A stretch of DNA of 64,000 nt. Origin: Bacteroidales bacterium. GTDB taxonomy: Bacteria > Bacteroidota > Bacteroidia > Bacteroidales > UBA932. This document shows, one piece after another, positions 26,408 to 35,747 of this stretch. A program made the position numbers and the translations under genes. The stretch lies in contig JAFRNC010000004.1 of assembly GCA_017430365.1 (NCBI GenBank), forward strand, positions 248,001 to 312,000. Reading direction: 5' to 3'. Each line of letters starts with the position of its first letter. The first letter of the stretch is position 1. The notes beneath the pieces are model-generated. The model was not told the origin of the DNA. It ran no database searches and was given only the letters and a program-made list of their open reading frames with translations.

Positions 26408-26962
26408 CTATTCCTGTGTTTTGGTGAATAAGAAGCCTGTCATGGCGCCTGTCTGGAGGTCGCCCGACATCTCGTATACTTCCTTGCGGCTCTTATGGAA
26501 AGGATATAATAGAGTCTCGCCGGAACGGGCATTGACCATTACCACAGGATCGCCGGCGACGTCGTAAGTGACGGCCCACGATGTCTCGTATGAGGGCTCC
26601 TCGGCCGGGAAAAACTTGAATATGCCGAATTCATCATAGGCGCCCCTGCGGGCCCCGACGCTTACGGTCCCGTCATCGCGGAAGATCAGTCTCGCGCCGT
26701 GCTTGTCAACCCACTGTCCGAATATCCAGCCGTTTGCAAGGCGTCTTTCCTGCTCGCGGATGAGTTCGACCTCGGCAGTTTCACTGTCGGAAAGGGGGCT
26801 TCCGTCCGAATGGCGGGAGAGGATTTCCTCGCGCATCTCCTGCAGGCTCTCGGCCGAAAGGCCCCTCAGGGCATCGGAGTCGACGCGTGACTTTGGAGCA
26901 CAGGAAGAAAGGGTCAGCAAGAGTGCGGAGAGAAGGATAAGGGCAATGGGAAAGCGCTTCAT
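26408..26962 (-). CDS. lipoprotein of unknown function
   Basis: A 184-residue predicted lipoprotein (lipobox LSSC, Cys21). After a helical, charged segment (about residues 30-75), the rest is a small beta-rich domain (GQWVDKHGARLIFRDDGTVSVGARRGAYDEFG). It probably shares a transcript with the GNAT gene downstream. I do not recognise a family. Confidence 0.75.
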   Translation of the reverse strand: MKRFPIALILLSALLLTLSSCAPKSRVDSDALRGLSAESLQEMREEILSRHSDGSPLSDSETAEVELIREQERRLANGWIFGQWVDKHGARLIFRDDGTVSVGARRGAYDEFGIFKFFPAEEPSYETSWAVTYDVAGDPVVMVNARSGETLLYPFHKSRKEVYEMSGDLQTGAMTGFLFTKTQE

Positions 26963-26985
26963 CGTGGCGAGGTTTAACGCAGCAA

Positions 26986-27017
26986 TTTAGCAATAATTCT
27001 TCAATTTTGTATCTTTG
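26986..27017 (+). promoter_or_regulatory. promoter of the MscS-type channel gene
   Basis: TTTA (26986-26989), a 20-base spacer and TATCTTTG (27010-27017) fit the consensus with one mismatch in the -33 box. The ATG follows at 27036. Confidence 0.6.
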
Positions 27018-27035
27018 CATGAAATACCCGATCCG

Positions 27036-29768
27036 ATGAAAAGGAAAATCATATCGCTGCTGGCCGTAGGCCTGCTGCTCGCCATACCCGCATGGGCCGT
27101 GTTCAACGAACGCAATTTCGCCCGGACACTCAGCATACTCAGGTCCGAACTCCATCAGGAGAACGCCAAGATCGAGAGCATGCGTTCCAGGCTGAACATG
27201 AACAACGAAGCACAGCACAAACGCCTGATAGACCTCACCAAGCAGTGCAATGAACTTGCGCTCATCCTGTACTCCCAGAATCCCGACTACACTTTCGACA
27301 TGACTTACGCGCTTGAGCAGGTCACCAGGCAATATGACGACTACTCGAAACAGCGCCTGCCTTTCGATGAGATCGTGACCAGGATGAACCTGGAGATCGA
27401 ACGCTACGAGCATCTCGCCGAAGCTCTCCGGAGGCTCCCTCCCATTCTCGACAAGATTGACGCCATCCCCGACTCTCTTTCAGCGGTAATGGATACGATA
27501 CTCTTCAACGAGAGCCTCCATCACCATGAAGACGGATTCGACCTGGTCGGCACCGCCGGCCACGAACACGGGGAAGTACCGGACCATCAGCATAGCCACT
27601 CGCATTACGATGGGACCGTCCATGACCACGAACATCACGACAACATACTCGGCACGCTGCTGCAGTACGGAGACACCCACGATGACGGAGACGACGAGGC
27701 ATTCTATCTCGACGAAGCCGGCCAGGCCGACCGCGACTCATGCCTCGCCTATACCCTGAACCTGCTTGAAATGTATACCGGGTTCCGCGACAAGATCGTG
27801 ATGGACAACGACCATTACGAGGGTATGAGCCACCGCCTCGAAGAGAGTTACCAATTCGCACGCGACAGGTACCGGCTAATCCGGAAGCACATTTTCATCG
27901 ACGGACAGGATGACTACTTCAAGGTCCTGAAGTCATTCCCGCGCTACACCAGGTTGGCGGTCCAGGATGCGAGAAGGAAATACGGCATCGGTGACACAAG
28001 TTCCGACTCTGCCGTGCTCCGCAGCAGCGAATGGCGCGGGCCCATGGTCTCGGGATTCATTCTCTTCATCTTATTCTACATCGGACTGGCCACGCTGATA
28101 AGCAACCTGGTCGTCAGGCTGCTACGGAGGAAAGTGGAGTATTTCCAGACCGAAGAGTTCAAGAAGAGGAGTTTCCTTGCCACCCTCCTCAGCGGAGTCG
28201 TCATCTTCGCCCTGACGGTGATGATAGCGGGGATCTCGGTCAAGCAGAACTTCTTCCAGGTCGCATCCGGGCTGCTCCTCGTGTATGCATGGCTGCTTGC
28301 CGCTATCCTGATATCCCTGCTGGTACGGATCCCTTCAGAGCATATAAGGAAGGTCAGCCGTCTCTATCTGCCCGTAACGCTCCTAGGCTTGATAGTCATC
28401 ACTTTCCGTATCATATTCATACCGAACAGACTGGTCAACCTCATATTTCCCCCCGTCCTGCTGGCTTTCACCATATGGCAGTACGTCCTCTGCCGCAGGG
28501 TCAGGAACGAGAAAGAGGCCCGCGGAGACATGCTCTACAGCTGGATCACCTTCGCGGTAATGCTGGTCACCACGGTAATGGTCTGGATGGGATACGTGCT
28601 TCTCGGCATCCAGGTGTTCATCTGGTGGCTTTTCCAGTTGACGGCCATCGAGACCATCACTGCGCTTTATCTCCTGCTTGAGCGCTACAACAAGAAATAT
28701 CTTACACAGCGCAAGTTCGAATACAAGAAGAGCCATACCATCTATGAGGCCGACAGGACAGATTCCTATATTGCGGTCACCTGGATTTCCGATTTCATCA
28801 AGAAAGCGCTGCTGCCGATCGTAACCATCCTGTCAATCCCCCTCTGTCTCTGGTTCGCCGCCGACGTCTTCGACCTGACCGAAGTATGCAAGGATCTCTT
28901 CTACAGGCCGTTCTTCAATCTCAGCGACAAGGAGGGCAACGCCATCCTCCACCTCTCGCTCTACAAGCTGGTACTCGTAAGCGCCTTGTTCTTCCTTTTC
29001 AAATTCCTGTCCTATGTGCTGAAGGCATTTTACCGCAGATTCAAGTATGACCGCCTCGCCGCCAAGGAGGGAAAGACCTACATCCACGACAACGAGATAA
29101 ACTTCACCCTCGCCGACAACGTCATCGGGATACTCGTATGGGGCACTTTCATAGTGATTGCGGTACTGCTTCTCAGGATACCGATGGGAGCCCTGTCGCT
29201 GGTAGCCGCCGGTCTCGCCACCGGTCTCGGTCTGGCCATGAAGGACATCCTCAACAATTTCATTTACGGCATACAGCTCATGTCAGGACGACTGAGGGTC
29301 GGCGATTACATCGAATGCGACGGTATCAGGGGAAAGGTCAATTTCATCAGCTACCAGACCACACAAATCCAGACTGTCGAAGACACGCTCATCGCCTTCA
29401 CCAACACCACCCTGTTCAACAAGAATTTCAAGAACCTGACGAGAAGCAGCGCCTACGAATACATCAAAGTGGGCTTCGGCGTAAGTTACGGGACCGACGT
29501 GGACAAGGTACGCGAGTTGCTGCTCGAAGCCTCGAAGAAGTTGTTGACGAAAGACAAATACGGCCGCAACGTCGTCGATCCCAAACGCGGCATCACAGTA
29601 GCGTTCGACAATTTCGGTGAAAGCAGCGTCGACATCGCCCTGAAGCAGTACGTCCTCGTGGAAGAGAGGTACGCTTTCATCGCCAAGGCGAAGGAACTGA
29701 TCTACAACACCCTCAACGAGAACGGCATAGAGATACCGTTCCCGCAGAGGGATGTGCATATTAAATGA
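27036..29768 (+). CDS. large MscS-type mechanosensitive channel with His-rich insert
   Basis: A 910-residue protein with a signal peptide or first helix, then a long coiled periplasmic region (residues about 30-310) and about ten membrane helices. The MscS core begins at about residue 718, with the glycine- and alanine-rich pore helix LVAAGLATGLGLAMKDILNN and the beta domain GRLRVGDYIEC. It should open under membrane tension to release solutes. Residues about 162-222 are very rich in His and Asp (HHHEDG, HEHGEVPDHQHSHSH, HDHEHHD), which is unusual for the family and could bind metal. ATG 27036 is chosen over the upstream TTG at 27015, which lies inside the promoter. Confidence 0.88.
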   Translation: MKRKIISLLAVGLLLAIPAWAVFNERNFARTLSILRSELHQENAKIESMRSRLNMNNEAQHKRLIDLTKQCNELALILYSQNPDYTFDMTYALEQVTRQYDDYSKQRLPFDEIVTRMNLEIERYEHLAEALRRLPPILDKIDAIPDSLSAVMDTILFNESLHHHEDGFDLVGTAGHEHGEVPDHQHSHSHYDGTVHDHEHHDNILGTLLQYGDTHDDGDDEAFYLDEAGQADRDSCLAYTLNLLEMYTGFRDKIVMDNDHYEGMSHRLEESYQFARDRYRLIRKHIFIDGQDDYFKVLKSFPRYTRLAVQDARRKYGIGDTSSDSAVLRSSEWRGPMVSGFILFILFYIGLATLISNLVVRLLRRKVEYFQTEEFKKRSFLATLLSGVVIFALTVMIAGISVKQNFFQVASGLLLVYAWLLAAILISLLVRIPSEHIRKVSRLYLPVTLLGLIVITFRIIFIPNRLVNLIFPPVLLAFTIWQYVLCRRVRNEKEARGDMLYSWITFAVMLVTTVMVWMGYVLLGIQVFIWWLFQLTAIETITALYLLLERYNKKYLTQRKFEYKKSHTIYEADRTDSYIAVTWISDFIKKALLPIVTILSIPLCLWFAADVFDLTEVCKDLFYRPFFNLSDKEGNAILHLSLYKLVLVSALFFLFKFLSYVLKAFYRRFKYDRLAAKEGKTYIHDNEINFTLADNVIGILVWGTFIVIAVLLLRIPMGALSLVAAGLATGLGLAMKDILNNFIYGIQLMSGRLRVGDYIECDGIRGKVNFISYQTTQIQTVEDTLIAFTNTTLFNKNFKNLTRSSAYEYIKVGFGVSYGTDVDKVRELLLEASKKLLTKDKYGRNVVDPKRGITVAFDNFGESSVDIALKQYVLVEERYAFIAKAKELIYNTLNENGIEIPFPQRDVHIK

Positions 29769-29796
29769 TGCCCGGGGATTCTCCCGAAGATAACGG

Positions 29797-30777
29797 TCAG
29801 ATCGACAGTTCGGTCAGGACGTTGATCAGTTCGCGATCGATGGGTTTGTCGATCTTGACGGCCTTTGCGATGGGGACATAGACTATCTGGTCGTTCTTGA
29901 TGCCGACCATGATGTTGCGCTGACCTTCCTTGAGCGCCTCCACGGCAGCCACACCGAGGCGCGAGGCAAGTATGCGGTCGTAAGCGGAAGGGCGGCCGCC
30001 GCGCTGCAGATGGCCCAGTATGGTTACCCGTACATCGTATTCCGGATACTCGTTCCGGACACGCTCGGCATAATGCATTGCACCACCGTCCTTCTTGCTT
30101 TCCGAAACAAGCACTATGGAACTGTTCTTGCTCTTGCGGATGCCGCGCCCGATGAACTGGGCCAGCTGGTCGATGTCGGTCCGGTCCTCAGGTATGATGG
30201 CGGCCTCGGCACCTGCGGCGATGGCGCTGTTCTGGGCAAGGAAACCAGCGTCGCGTCCCATCACCTCCACGAAAAAGATGCGGTCGTGGGAAGTTGCGGT
30301 ATCGCGGATCTTGTCCACGCAGTCGACTATGGTATTGAGGGCCGTGTCGTATCCTATCGTGGAGTCGGTCCCGTAAAGGTCATTGTCAATAGTTCCGGGG
30401 AGGCCTATTACCGTCACATCATGTTCCCGTGCCAGTTCCTGGGCTCCGGAAAGCGATCCGTTCCCACCGATAACCACAAGGGCGTCGATATGATGCTTCT
30501 TGAGTGTTTCGTAGGCCTGGGTGCGTCCCTCAGGAGTACGGAAAGCTTCGCTCCGGGCAGTCTTGAGGATAGTACCGCCGCGCTGGATGGTATTGCTGAC
30601 CGACTCGCTGGTGAACTCCTTGAGATCCCCTGCGATCAGGCCTTCGAAGCCGCGGTAGATTCCATAGACTTTCCAACCCGCAAAAATAGCCGAACGGGTG
30701 ACGGCACGGATGGCGGCATTCATTCCGGGGGAATCGCCTCCCGATGTGAGGATACCGATGGTCTGGTTCTCTTTCAT
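29797..30777 (-). CDS. pfkA: 6-phosphofructokinase, ATP type
   Basis: A 326-residue protein of normal length for the bacterial ATP-dependent enzyme of glycolysis. Motifs are [13 protein letters not shown] (N-terminal glycine loop), GRDAGFLA and the substrate segment GTIDND. Gly at the position after GGN (GGNGS) and PGTIDND rather than PKTIDND point to ATP, not pyrophosphate, as donor. The residue equivalent to E. coli Asp103 (GGDGS), which binds magnesium, is Asn here. It is monocistronic, with a promoter upstream, and converges with the MscS gene. Confidence 0.92.
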   Translation of the reverse strand: MKENQTIGILTSGGDSPGMNAAIRAVTRSAIFAGWKVYGIYRGFEGLIAGDLKEFTSESVSNTIQRGGTILKTARSEAFRTPEGRTQAYETLKKHHIDALVVIGGNGSLSGAQELAREHDVTVIGLPGTIDNDLYGTDSTIGYDTALNTIVDCVDKIRDTATSHDRIFFVEVMGRDAGFLAQNSAIAAGAEAAIIPEDRTDIDQLAQFIGRGIRKSKNSSIVLVSESKKDGGAMHYAERVRNEYPEYDVRVTILGHLQRGGRPSAYDRILASRLGVAAVEALKEGQRNIMVGIKNDQIVYVPIAKAVKIDKPIDRELINVLTELSI

Positions 30778-30803
30778 TGTTTCAGGACGTTTTTATTCTC
30801 TTG

Positions 30804-30811
30804 CAAATATA
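30804..30811 (-). promoter_or_regulatory. -7 element for pfkA
   Basis: Minus-strand TATATTTG is an exact match to TAnnTTTG, 26 bases before the pfkA ATG. No convincing TTTG is present at -33. Confidence 0.55.
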
Positions 30812-30902
30812 ATAAAATACCCATAAATGATGATTGCGCCACCAGTGGAAAATCCCGACTTTTGCATTCAGAAAAGTTTAGGTGTTTTGATTATTTTTTT
30901 GG

Positions 30903-30943
30903 AAAGAGGCCTTTTTCCCCGTCCCGGGGTGAAAGGTCTCTTT
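30903..30943. repeat. hairpin in the pfkA-GH3 divergent gap
   Basis: AAAGAGGCCTTT (30903-30914) pairs with AAAGGTCTCTTT (30932-30943) with one G-U pair, and an inner CCCCG/CGGGG stem extends it. It is followed on the plus strand by TTTTCATATTG and preceded by seven T. It is about 87 bases upstream of the GH3 ATG at 31030. The role is unclear; it could be a leader structure of the GH3 operon or a block to antisense transcription. The rest of the 252-base gap (30778-31029) holds the pfkA -7 element and a weak TATCTTCG at 31004-31011. Confidence 0.6.
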
Positions 30944-31003
30944 TCATATTGTTCAATTGTTTTTCAAGCTGTCCCAGGTGTTCCGAAATTCGGATAATTT
31001 GCT

Positions 31004-31011
31004 TATCTTCG
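31004..31011 (+). promoter_or_regulatory. weak -7 element for the GH3/esterase operon
   Basis: TATCTTCG differs by one base from TAnnTTTG and sits 18 bases before ATG 31030. No clear -33 TTTG lies at the correct distance, so this may be an activator-dependent promoter. Confidence 0.35.
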
Positions 31012-31029
31012 TAACTGAAACGAAACCAA

Positions 31030-33279
31030 ATGAAAACACCTCCAGCCATGAAAAGAATCATCGCCTTCCTGGCCGTCTCGGTATTCCTGGTTTCCTGCGG
31101 CCCCAAGTGGCAGGAATCGGAAGCCGACGGCTACCGGATCATCACCCAGCGCGGCGGAGCCACCCTCGGCCTGTCCTCCGCCACTGTCATCGAAAAGGGC
31201 GGATACGCCTTCAAGGACCTCAACCGCAACGGCAGACTCGACGTATATGAAGACTGGCGGAAACCCGCCGAAGTACGAGCCAGGGATCTTGCATCCCAAC
31301 TTTCGATAGAGGAGATCGCCGGCCTCATGCTTTACAGCGGCCACCAGGCGGTCCCTACCCCGGACATTACCGATGCACAGCGCAAATTCCTGTCGGAAGA
31401 CAATCTCCGCGCCGTACTGGTCACGAATGTGGACAGCCCTGAAATCGCCGCCCGCTGGAACAACAACGTCCAGTCATTCGTCGAATCCCTTGGACACGGC
31501 ATCCCGGCCAACAACAGCTCCGATCCCCGCAACGAGACGGCAGTGACTGCAGAATACAACGCCGGCGCAGGCGGACAGATCTCCCTCTGGCCCACCCCGC
31601 TCGGACTGGCCGCCACTTTCGACCCCGCGCTCGTACGCCGTTTCGGTGAGATAGCCTCCAAAGAGTACAGGGCCCTCGGCATCGCCACGGCGCTCAGCCC
31701 CCAGATCGACCTGGCCACTGAACCGCGCTGGAGCCGTTTCGTCGGCACCTTCGGCGAAGATCCGGATCTCGACACCGACATGGCGCGCGCATATGTGGAC
31801 GGTTTCCAGACTACTGAAGGCAGCAGCGACGGATGGGGATTCGAAAGCGTCAACGCTATGGTCAAGCACTGGCCGTCGGGCGGTCCCGAAGAGGGCGGAC
31901 GCGACGCCCACTTCAACTACGGAAAATATGCGGTCTATCCGGGAAGCGGCTTTGCGCATCACATACGCGCCTTCGTGGAAGGAGCCTTCAAACTCGAAGG
32001 CAAGACCGGTTCAGCTACAGCGGTGATGCCCTATTATACCATTTCCTACGGCATCGACCCCTCAGGTAAAAACGTTGGCAACAGCTACAGCCACTATATC
32101 ATCACCGACCTACTGCGCGACAAGTACGGTTTCGGAGGCGTCGTATGCACCGACTGGAACATCACTTATGACAACAAGGGCATCGAAACCTTCGACGGCA
32201 AATGCTGGGGAAACGAGACCCTTACCGTGGCGGAACGCCACTATGAGGTCATCAAGGCCGGCGTCGACCAGTTCGGGGGCAACAACGACAAGGGCCCCGT
32301 GCTCGAAGCCTACAAGATGTGGTGCGAGGAATTCGGGGAAGAGAGCGCCCGCGCACGTTTCGAGGCATCAGCGGTACGCCTGCTGATGAACAGTTTCCGT
32401 ACCGGGCTCTTCGAGAATCCTTATGTCAGCCCCGCAGCCGCTTCGGAGACTGTAGGCAATCCCGACTTCATGGAGGAGGGTTACCAGGCGCAGCTCAAAT
32501 CCGTGGTCATGCTCAAGAACCACGGCGGAGTGCTTCCCCAGGCAGCGAAGAAGAAAGTCTATGTGCCCAAACGCCACTATCCCGCTTATGCTGGCCGCTT
32601 CGGCAGGTGGGGCGCCCATCCGGACTACTGGGACTGGCCCATCTCCCATGAGGCGGTCGGACGCGTTTTCGAATGGGTTGACGATCCGAAAAAAGCCGAT
32701 TTCGCCCTGGTCGTGATACAGGAACCCTACAGCGGCACTGGCTATGACGTGAAGGACCGCGAAAAAGGCGGCAACGGATATGTTCCCATCTCACTCCAGT
32801 ACTCTCCCTACAAGGCGGAATACGCCCGCGAGGTATCGGTGGCCGGCGGCGATCCGAAAGAGGATTTCACCAACCGTTCATACCGCGGCAAGACTGTCAA
32901 GACCGACAATGAAGAAGACGTAAAGGGTGTCATCGCCGCCCGGAAAGCCATGGGAGACAAACCCGTGATAGTCGTGATATCCGCGACCAAGCCTTTCGTC
33001 CCGTCCGAGTTCGAACCCTATGCCGACGCCATACTGGCTACTTTCGGCGTACAGCATCAGGCTGTCATCGACCTGGTCTCCGGTGCAACGGAGCCGTCCG
33101 GCCTCCTTCCCATGCAGCTTCCTGCAGACATGCGCACGGTCGAAGAGCAGTTTGAAGATACCCCCCACGACATGCGCTGCTACGTCGATGCCGACGGCAA
33201 CAGTTATGATTTCGCTTTCGGCCTGAACTGGAAGGGCGTCATCGACGACGGCCGCACGAAAAAATACAAGAAGCAGTAG
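31030..33279 (+). CDS. GH3 family glycoside hydrolase lipoprotein
   Basis: A 749-residue predicted lipoprotein (lipobox FLVSC). The GH3 N-terminal barrel shows SPQIDLATEPRWSRFVGTFGEDPDL and MVKHWPSGGPEEGG, with GVVCTDWN carrying the nucleophile Asp near residue 378. The C-terminal sandwich (about 490-740) includes VVMLKNHGGVLPQ. There is no fibronectin-III domain, unlike the two other GH3 proteins in this window. It should remove terminal beta-linked glucose or xylose. Start ATG 31030 has an A-rich upstream region, with ATG 31048 as the alternative. It is the first gene of a four-gene plus-strand operon with esterases. Confidence 0.9.
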   Translation: MKTPPAMKRIIAFLAVSVFLVSCGPKWQESEADGYRIITQRGGATLGLSSATVIEKGGYAFKDLNRNGRLDVYEDWRKPAEVRARDLASQLSIEEIAGLMLYSGHQAVPTPDITDAQRKFLSEDNLRAVLVTNVDSPEIAARWNNNVQSFVESLGHGIPANNSSDPRNETAVTAEYNAGAGGQISLWPTPLGLAATFDPALVRRFGEIASKEYRALGIATALSPQIDLATEPRWSRFVGTFGEDPDLDTDMARAYVDGFQTTEGSSDGWGFESVNAMVKHWPSGGPEEGGRDAHFNYGKYAVYPGSGFAHHIRAFVEGAFKLEGKTGSATAVMPYYTISYGIDPSGKNVGNSYSHYIITDLLRDKYGFGGVVCTDWNITYDNKGIETFDGKCWGNETLTVAERHYEVIKAGVDQFGGNNDKGPVLEAYKMWCEEFGEESARARFEASAVRLLMNSFRTGLFENPYVSPAAASETVGNPDFMEEGYQAQLKSVVMLKNHGGVLPQAAKKKVYVPKRHYPAYAGRFGRWGAHPDYWDWPISHEAVGRVFEWVDDPKKADFALVVIQEPYSGTGYDVKDREKGGNGYVPISLQYSPYKAEYAREVSVAGGDPKEDFTNRSYRGKTVKTDNEEDVKGVIAARKAMGDKPVIVVISATKPFVPSEFEPYADAILATFGVQHQAVIDLVSGATEPSGLLPMQLPADMRTVEEQFEDTPHDMRCYVDADGNSYDFAFGLNWKGVIDDGRTKKYKKQ

Positions 33280-33282
33280 GCG

Positions 33283-34641
33283 ATGAGAAGGTTTTTGCTG
33301 TTCATGGCAGTCGCGGCGATGTCAGCCGCATGCACCACCGGCAATCCGGTCCTGACCGTTACCGGTGGCAAGATACAGGGTGTCCTCACCGATTCATCGG
33401 ATGTAATGGTCTACAAGGGTATCCCCTACGCGGCTCCTCCCGTCGGCGGTCTCCGCTGGCAAGCCCCTCAGGCCGTGGCATCATGGGAAGGCGTAAGGAA
33501 ATGCGACACATTCGGAGCCATCGCGCCCCAGCCCGGAAATGCTCCAGGCACATTCTATGGGGATGAATTCTACTGGGAAGGCACGCCGGAGCAGAGCGAA
33601 GACTGCCTCTACCTCAACGTCTGGGCCCCTGCCGCAACTCTGGGAAAGCCGGATGCGGAACTTCCCGTGGCAATGTGGATCCACGGCGGAGCATTCATGA
33701 ACGGATACGGATATGAAGTGACCATGGACGGCGACGCCTGGGCACGGCGCGGAGTCATTCTGGTTACAATCAACTACCGTCTGGGAAATCTCGGTTTCCT
33801 CAGCCATCCCGAACTGACAGCGGAACAGGGGCAGTCGGGCAACTACGGCATCATGGACCAGATTGCCGCGCTCAAATGGATACGTGAGAACATAGCTCAG
33901 TTCGGAGGGGATCCTTCCAATGTGACAGTTTTCGGACAGAGTGCCGGCGCCATGAGCGTCAAGGACCTGCTCATCTCCCCCGCCTCCCGCGACCTTGTCG
34001 CCAAGGCGATCATACAGAGCGGAGGAGGTCTAGGGAGCAGGGGGCTGTCGCCCGACAGGGCCGTGACACAGGAGTTCTACGACACCCAGGGAAAGGATGT
34101 CATGGAATGTGCCGGGCTCGCCACCCTTCCGGAAATGCGTGACGCATCTTTGGAGACCGTCATGGGAGCTTCCGGAAAATACATGCAGGCCGGGAAGGGC
34201 TACGTCATGTTCTCGCCCCATATCGACGGGAATGTCCTGACAGAAGATTTCGACCATGCCCTTTTCGAAGGTACTATGGCGGCGGTCCCCATCATGATAG
34301 GCTACAACAAGAATGACATGGGGATGCTGGCCGGAGAGTCCGTCGACCGTTTCTGCTCGGTCCGCGATTCGCTGGGATTCCCTGTTTACGAGTACGAGTT
34401 CATGCGCAACCTGCCCGGCGACGATGACGACCCGGATAAGGATCCCGGAGCATTCCACTCCGCCGAACTCTGGTACATGTTCGGCACGCTGAAGAACAGC
34501 TGGAGGCCTTTCAGCGATGCGGACTTCGCCCTGTCGGAAGAGATGCTGGACGCCTGGACATCATTCTGCAGAAACGGCAATCCCGGATGGGACGCCTTCA
34601 AACACGACAAACCATTCAAGAAAACATTCGATACCAAATGA
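33283..34641 (+). CDS. type B carboxylesterase lipoprotein
   Basis: A 452-residue alpha/beta hydrolase of the para-nitrobenzyl esterase/cholinesterase family. It has a lipobox (SAAC), YKGIPYAAPPVGGLRW, EDCLYLNVWAP and the nucleophile elbow FGQSAGA (Ser at about residue 219). GAFHSAELWYMF carries the catalytic His. It is probably exported and acts on ester side groups of glycans or phenolic esters. It starts three bases after the GH3 stop and overlaps the next esterase by four bases (ATGA). A paralogue is encoded at 46564-48021. Confidence 0.9.
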   Translation: MRRFLLFMAVAAMSAACTTGNPVLTVTGGKIQGVLTDSSDVMVYKGIPYAAPPVGGLRWQAPQAVASWEGVRKCDTFGAIAPQPGNAPGTFYGDEFYWEGTPEQSEDCLYLNVWAPAATLGKPDAELPVAMWIHGGAFMNGYGYEVTMDGDAWARRGVILVTINYRLGNLGFLSHPELTAEQGQSGNYGIMDQIAALKWIRENIAQFGGDPSNVTVFGQSAGAMSVKDLLISPASRDLVAKAIIQSGGGLGSRGLSPDRAVTQEFYDTQGKDVMECAGLATLPEMRDASLETVMGASGKYMQAGKGYVMFSPHIDGNVLTEDFDHALFEGTMAAVPIMIGYNKNDMGMLAGESVDRFCSVRDSLGFPVYEYEFMRNLPGDDDDPDKDPGAFHSAELWYMFGTLKNSWRPFSDADFALSEEMLDAWTSFCRNGNPGWDAFKHDKPFKKTFDTK

Positions 34642-35726
34642 AACGGTTCCTGATAATCGCAGTCCTTCTCGGCTGCGTCCTCCCAGCTTCGGCCCAGTGG
34701 CGCCGTCAGCCCACCCCCAACGACACCCTGCAGTCAGTACGCGTACGGCCTGACGGGAAAGTGCTCTTCCAACTGTATGCCCCTCAAGCCGGTTCAGTCG
34801 CCGTAACCGGCGACCTTCCCTGGAACAAACCCGTGAAATTCGAGAAGAACAAGGACGGTGTATGGCAGGGAATCTGCGAGGGACTGGAAGACGGTTGTTT
34901 CCGCTACTCCTTCATCGTAGACGGGTTGCGGGTGCAGGATCCCAAGGCCCCTCTATCAGCCGAACAGGCTTCAGTGCTCACAAAGGGAGCAGGGTATATG
35001 AAAGACGTTCCTCACGGTGCGGTAGCGCAGCGCTGGTACTGGTCCTCCACACTGAAATGCATGCGCAGGATGCACGTATGGACACCCGCCGGCTACGAGA
35101 AATCGGGCAAGAAACTGCCCGTTCTGTACCTGATCCACGGCGGAGGCGACAATGACGCCTCATGGCCGGGCGTCGGGGCGGCAGGCTGGATCCTCGACAA
35201 CATGCTTGCAGAGGGGAAAATGGTCCCGATGATAGTAGTCATGCCCAACGGCACGATCGAAACGGATGACATGATGGGCGAAGTGCCCCTTTTCGGCGAA
35301 GATATGGTCAAAAGCATCATCCCCTTCATAGAAGCCAACTACCGCGTCAAGTCCGGCCAGAAGCACAGGGCAATGGCCGGCCTTTCGATGGGCGGCATGG
35401 AAACTATCGAGACCGCATTTCTCCATCCGGAACTGTTCAGCCATGTCTGGGTGCTCAGCTCCAGCTTCTCTCCGGGAAAGCAGAAGGAATATATAGAGCG
35501 CATACACCTGAACGATATCGCCCCGGCCCTCAACAAGAACTTCAAGGCGCTGGTATTCACACAGGGCGGCCCAGAAGACATAGCCTACAACAACTGCAAG
35601 GAAGCTCTCGGCTACCTCAAGGAAGCCGGCGTCCGTTACGACTATCAGGAAAACGCCCAGGCCGGCCACAGCTGGATCACCTGGCGTGCAGACCTGGCCA
35701 AGCTCGCCCCCACCCTCTTCCGATAA
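34638..35726 (+). CDS. CE1-like esterase with N-terminal E-set domain
   Basis: A 363-residue exported protein (signal peptide, cleavage near ASAQ). Residues about 28-110 are an immunoglobulin-like E-set/CBM48-type domain (LFQLYAPQAGSVAVTGDLPW). The esterase domain from about 125 has VLYLIHGGGDND (oxyanion side), GLSMGG with the nucleophile Ser and GHSWITWR with the catalytic His. This layout is found in feruloyl and acetyl-xylan esterases of carbohydrate esterase family 1. ATG 34638 overlaps the upstream stop; the frame is open further upstream but the signal peptide fixes the start. Confidence 0.9.
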   Translation: MKRFLIIAVLLGCVLPASAQWRRQPTPNDTLQSVRVRPDGKVLFQLYAPQAGSVAVTGDLPWNKPVKFEKNKDGVWQGICEGLEDGCFRYSFIVDGLRVQDPKAPLSAEQASVLTKGAGYMKDVPHGAVAQRWYWSSTLKCMRRMHVWTPAGYEKSGKKLPVLYLIHGGGDNDASWPGVGAAGWILDNMLAEGKMVPMIVVMPNGTIETDDMMGEVPLFGEDMVKSIIPFIEANYRVKSGQKHRAMAGLSMGGMETIETAFLHPELFSHVWVLSSSFSPGKQKEYIERIHLNDIAPALNKNFKALVFTQGGPEDIAYNNCKEALGYLKEAGVRYDYQENAQAGHSWITWRADLAKLAPTLFR

Positions 35727-35747
35727 CAAACCAACAACCATTTCAAT

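Noticed and set aside
30010..31014. 334-codon plus-strand frame across pfkA and its promoter
   Set aside because: Most of it is antisense to pfkA, and the rest runs through non-coding promoter DNA and the hairpin.
30891..31106. 71-codon minus-strand ORF over the hairpin and GH3 start
   Set aside because: It overlaps the leader hairpin and the GH3 signal peptide region on the opposite strand and has no promoter or homology.
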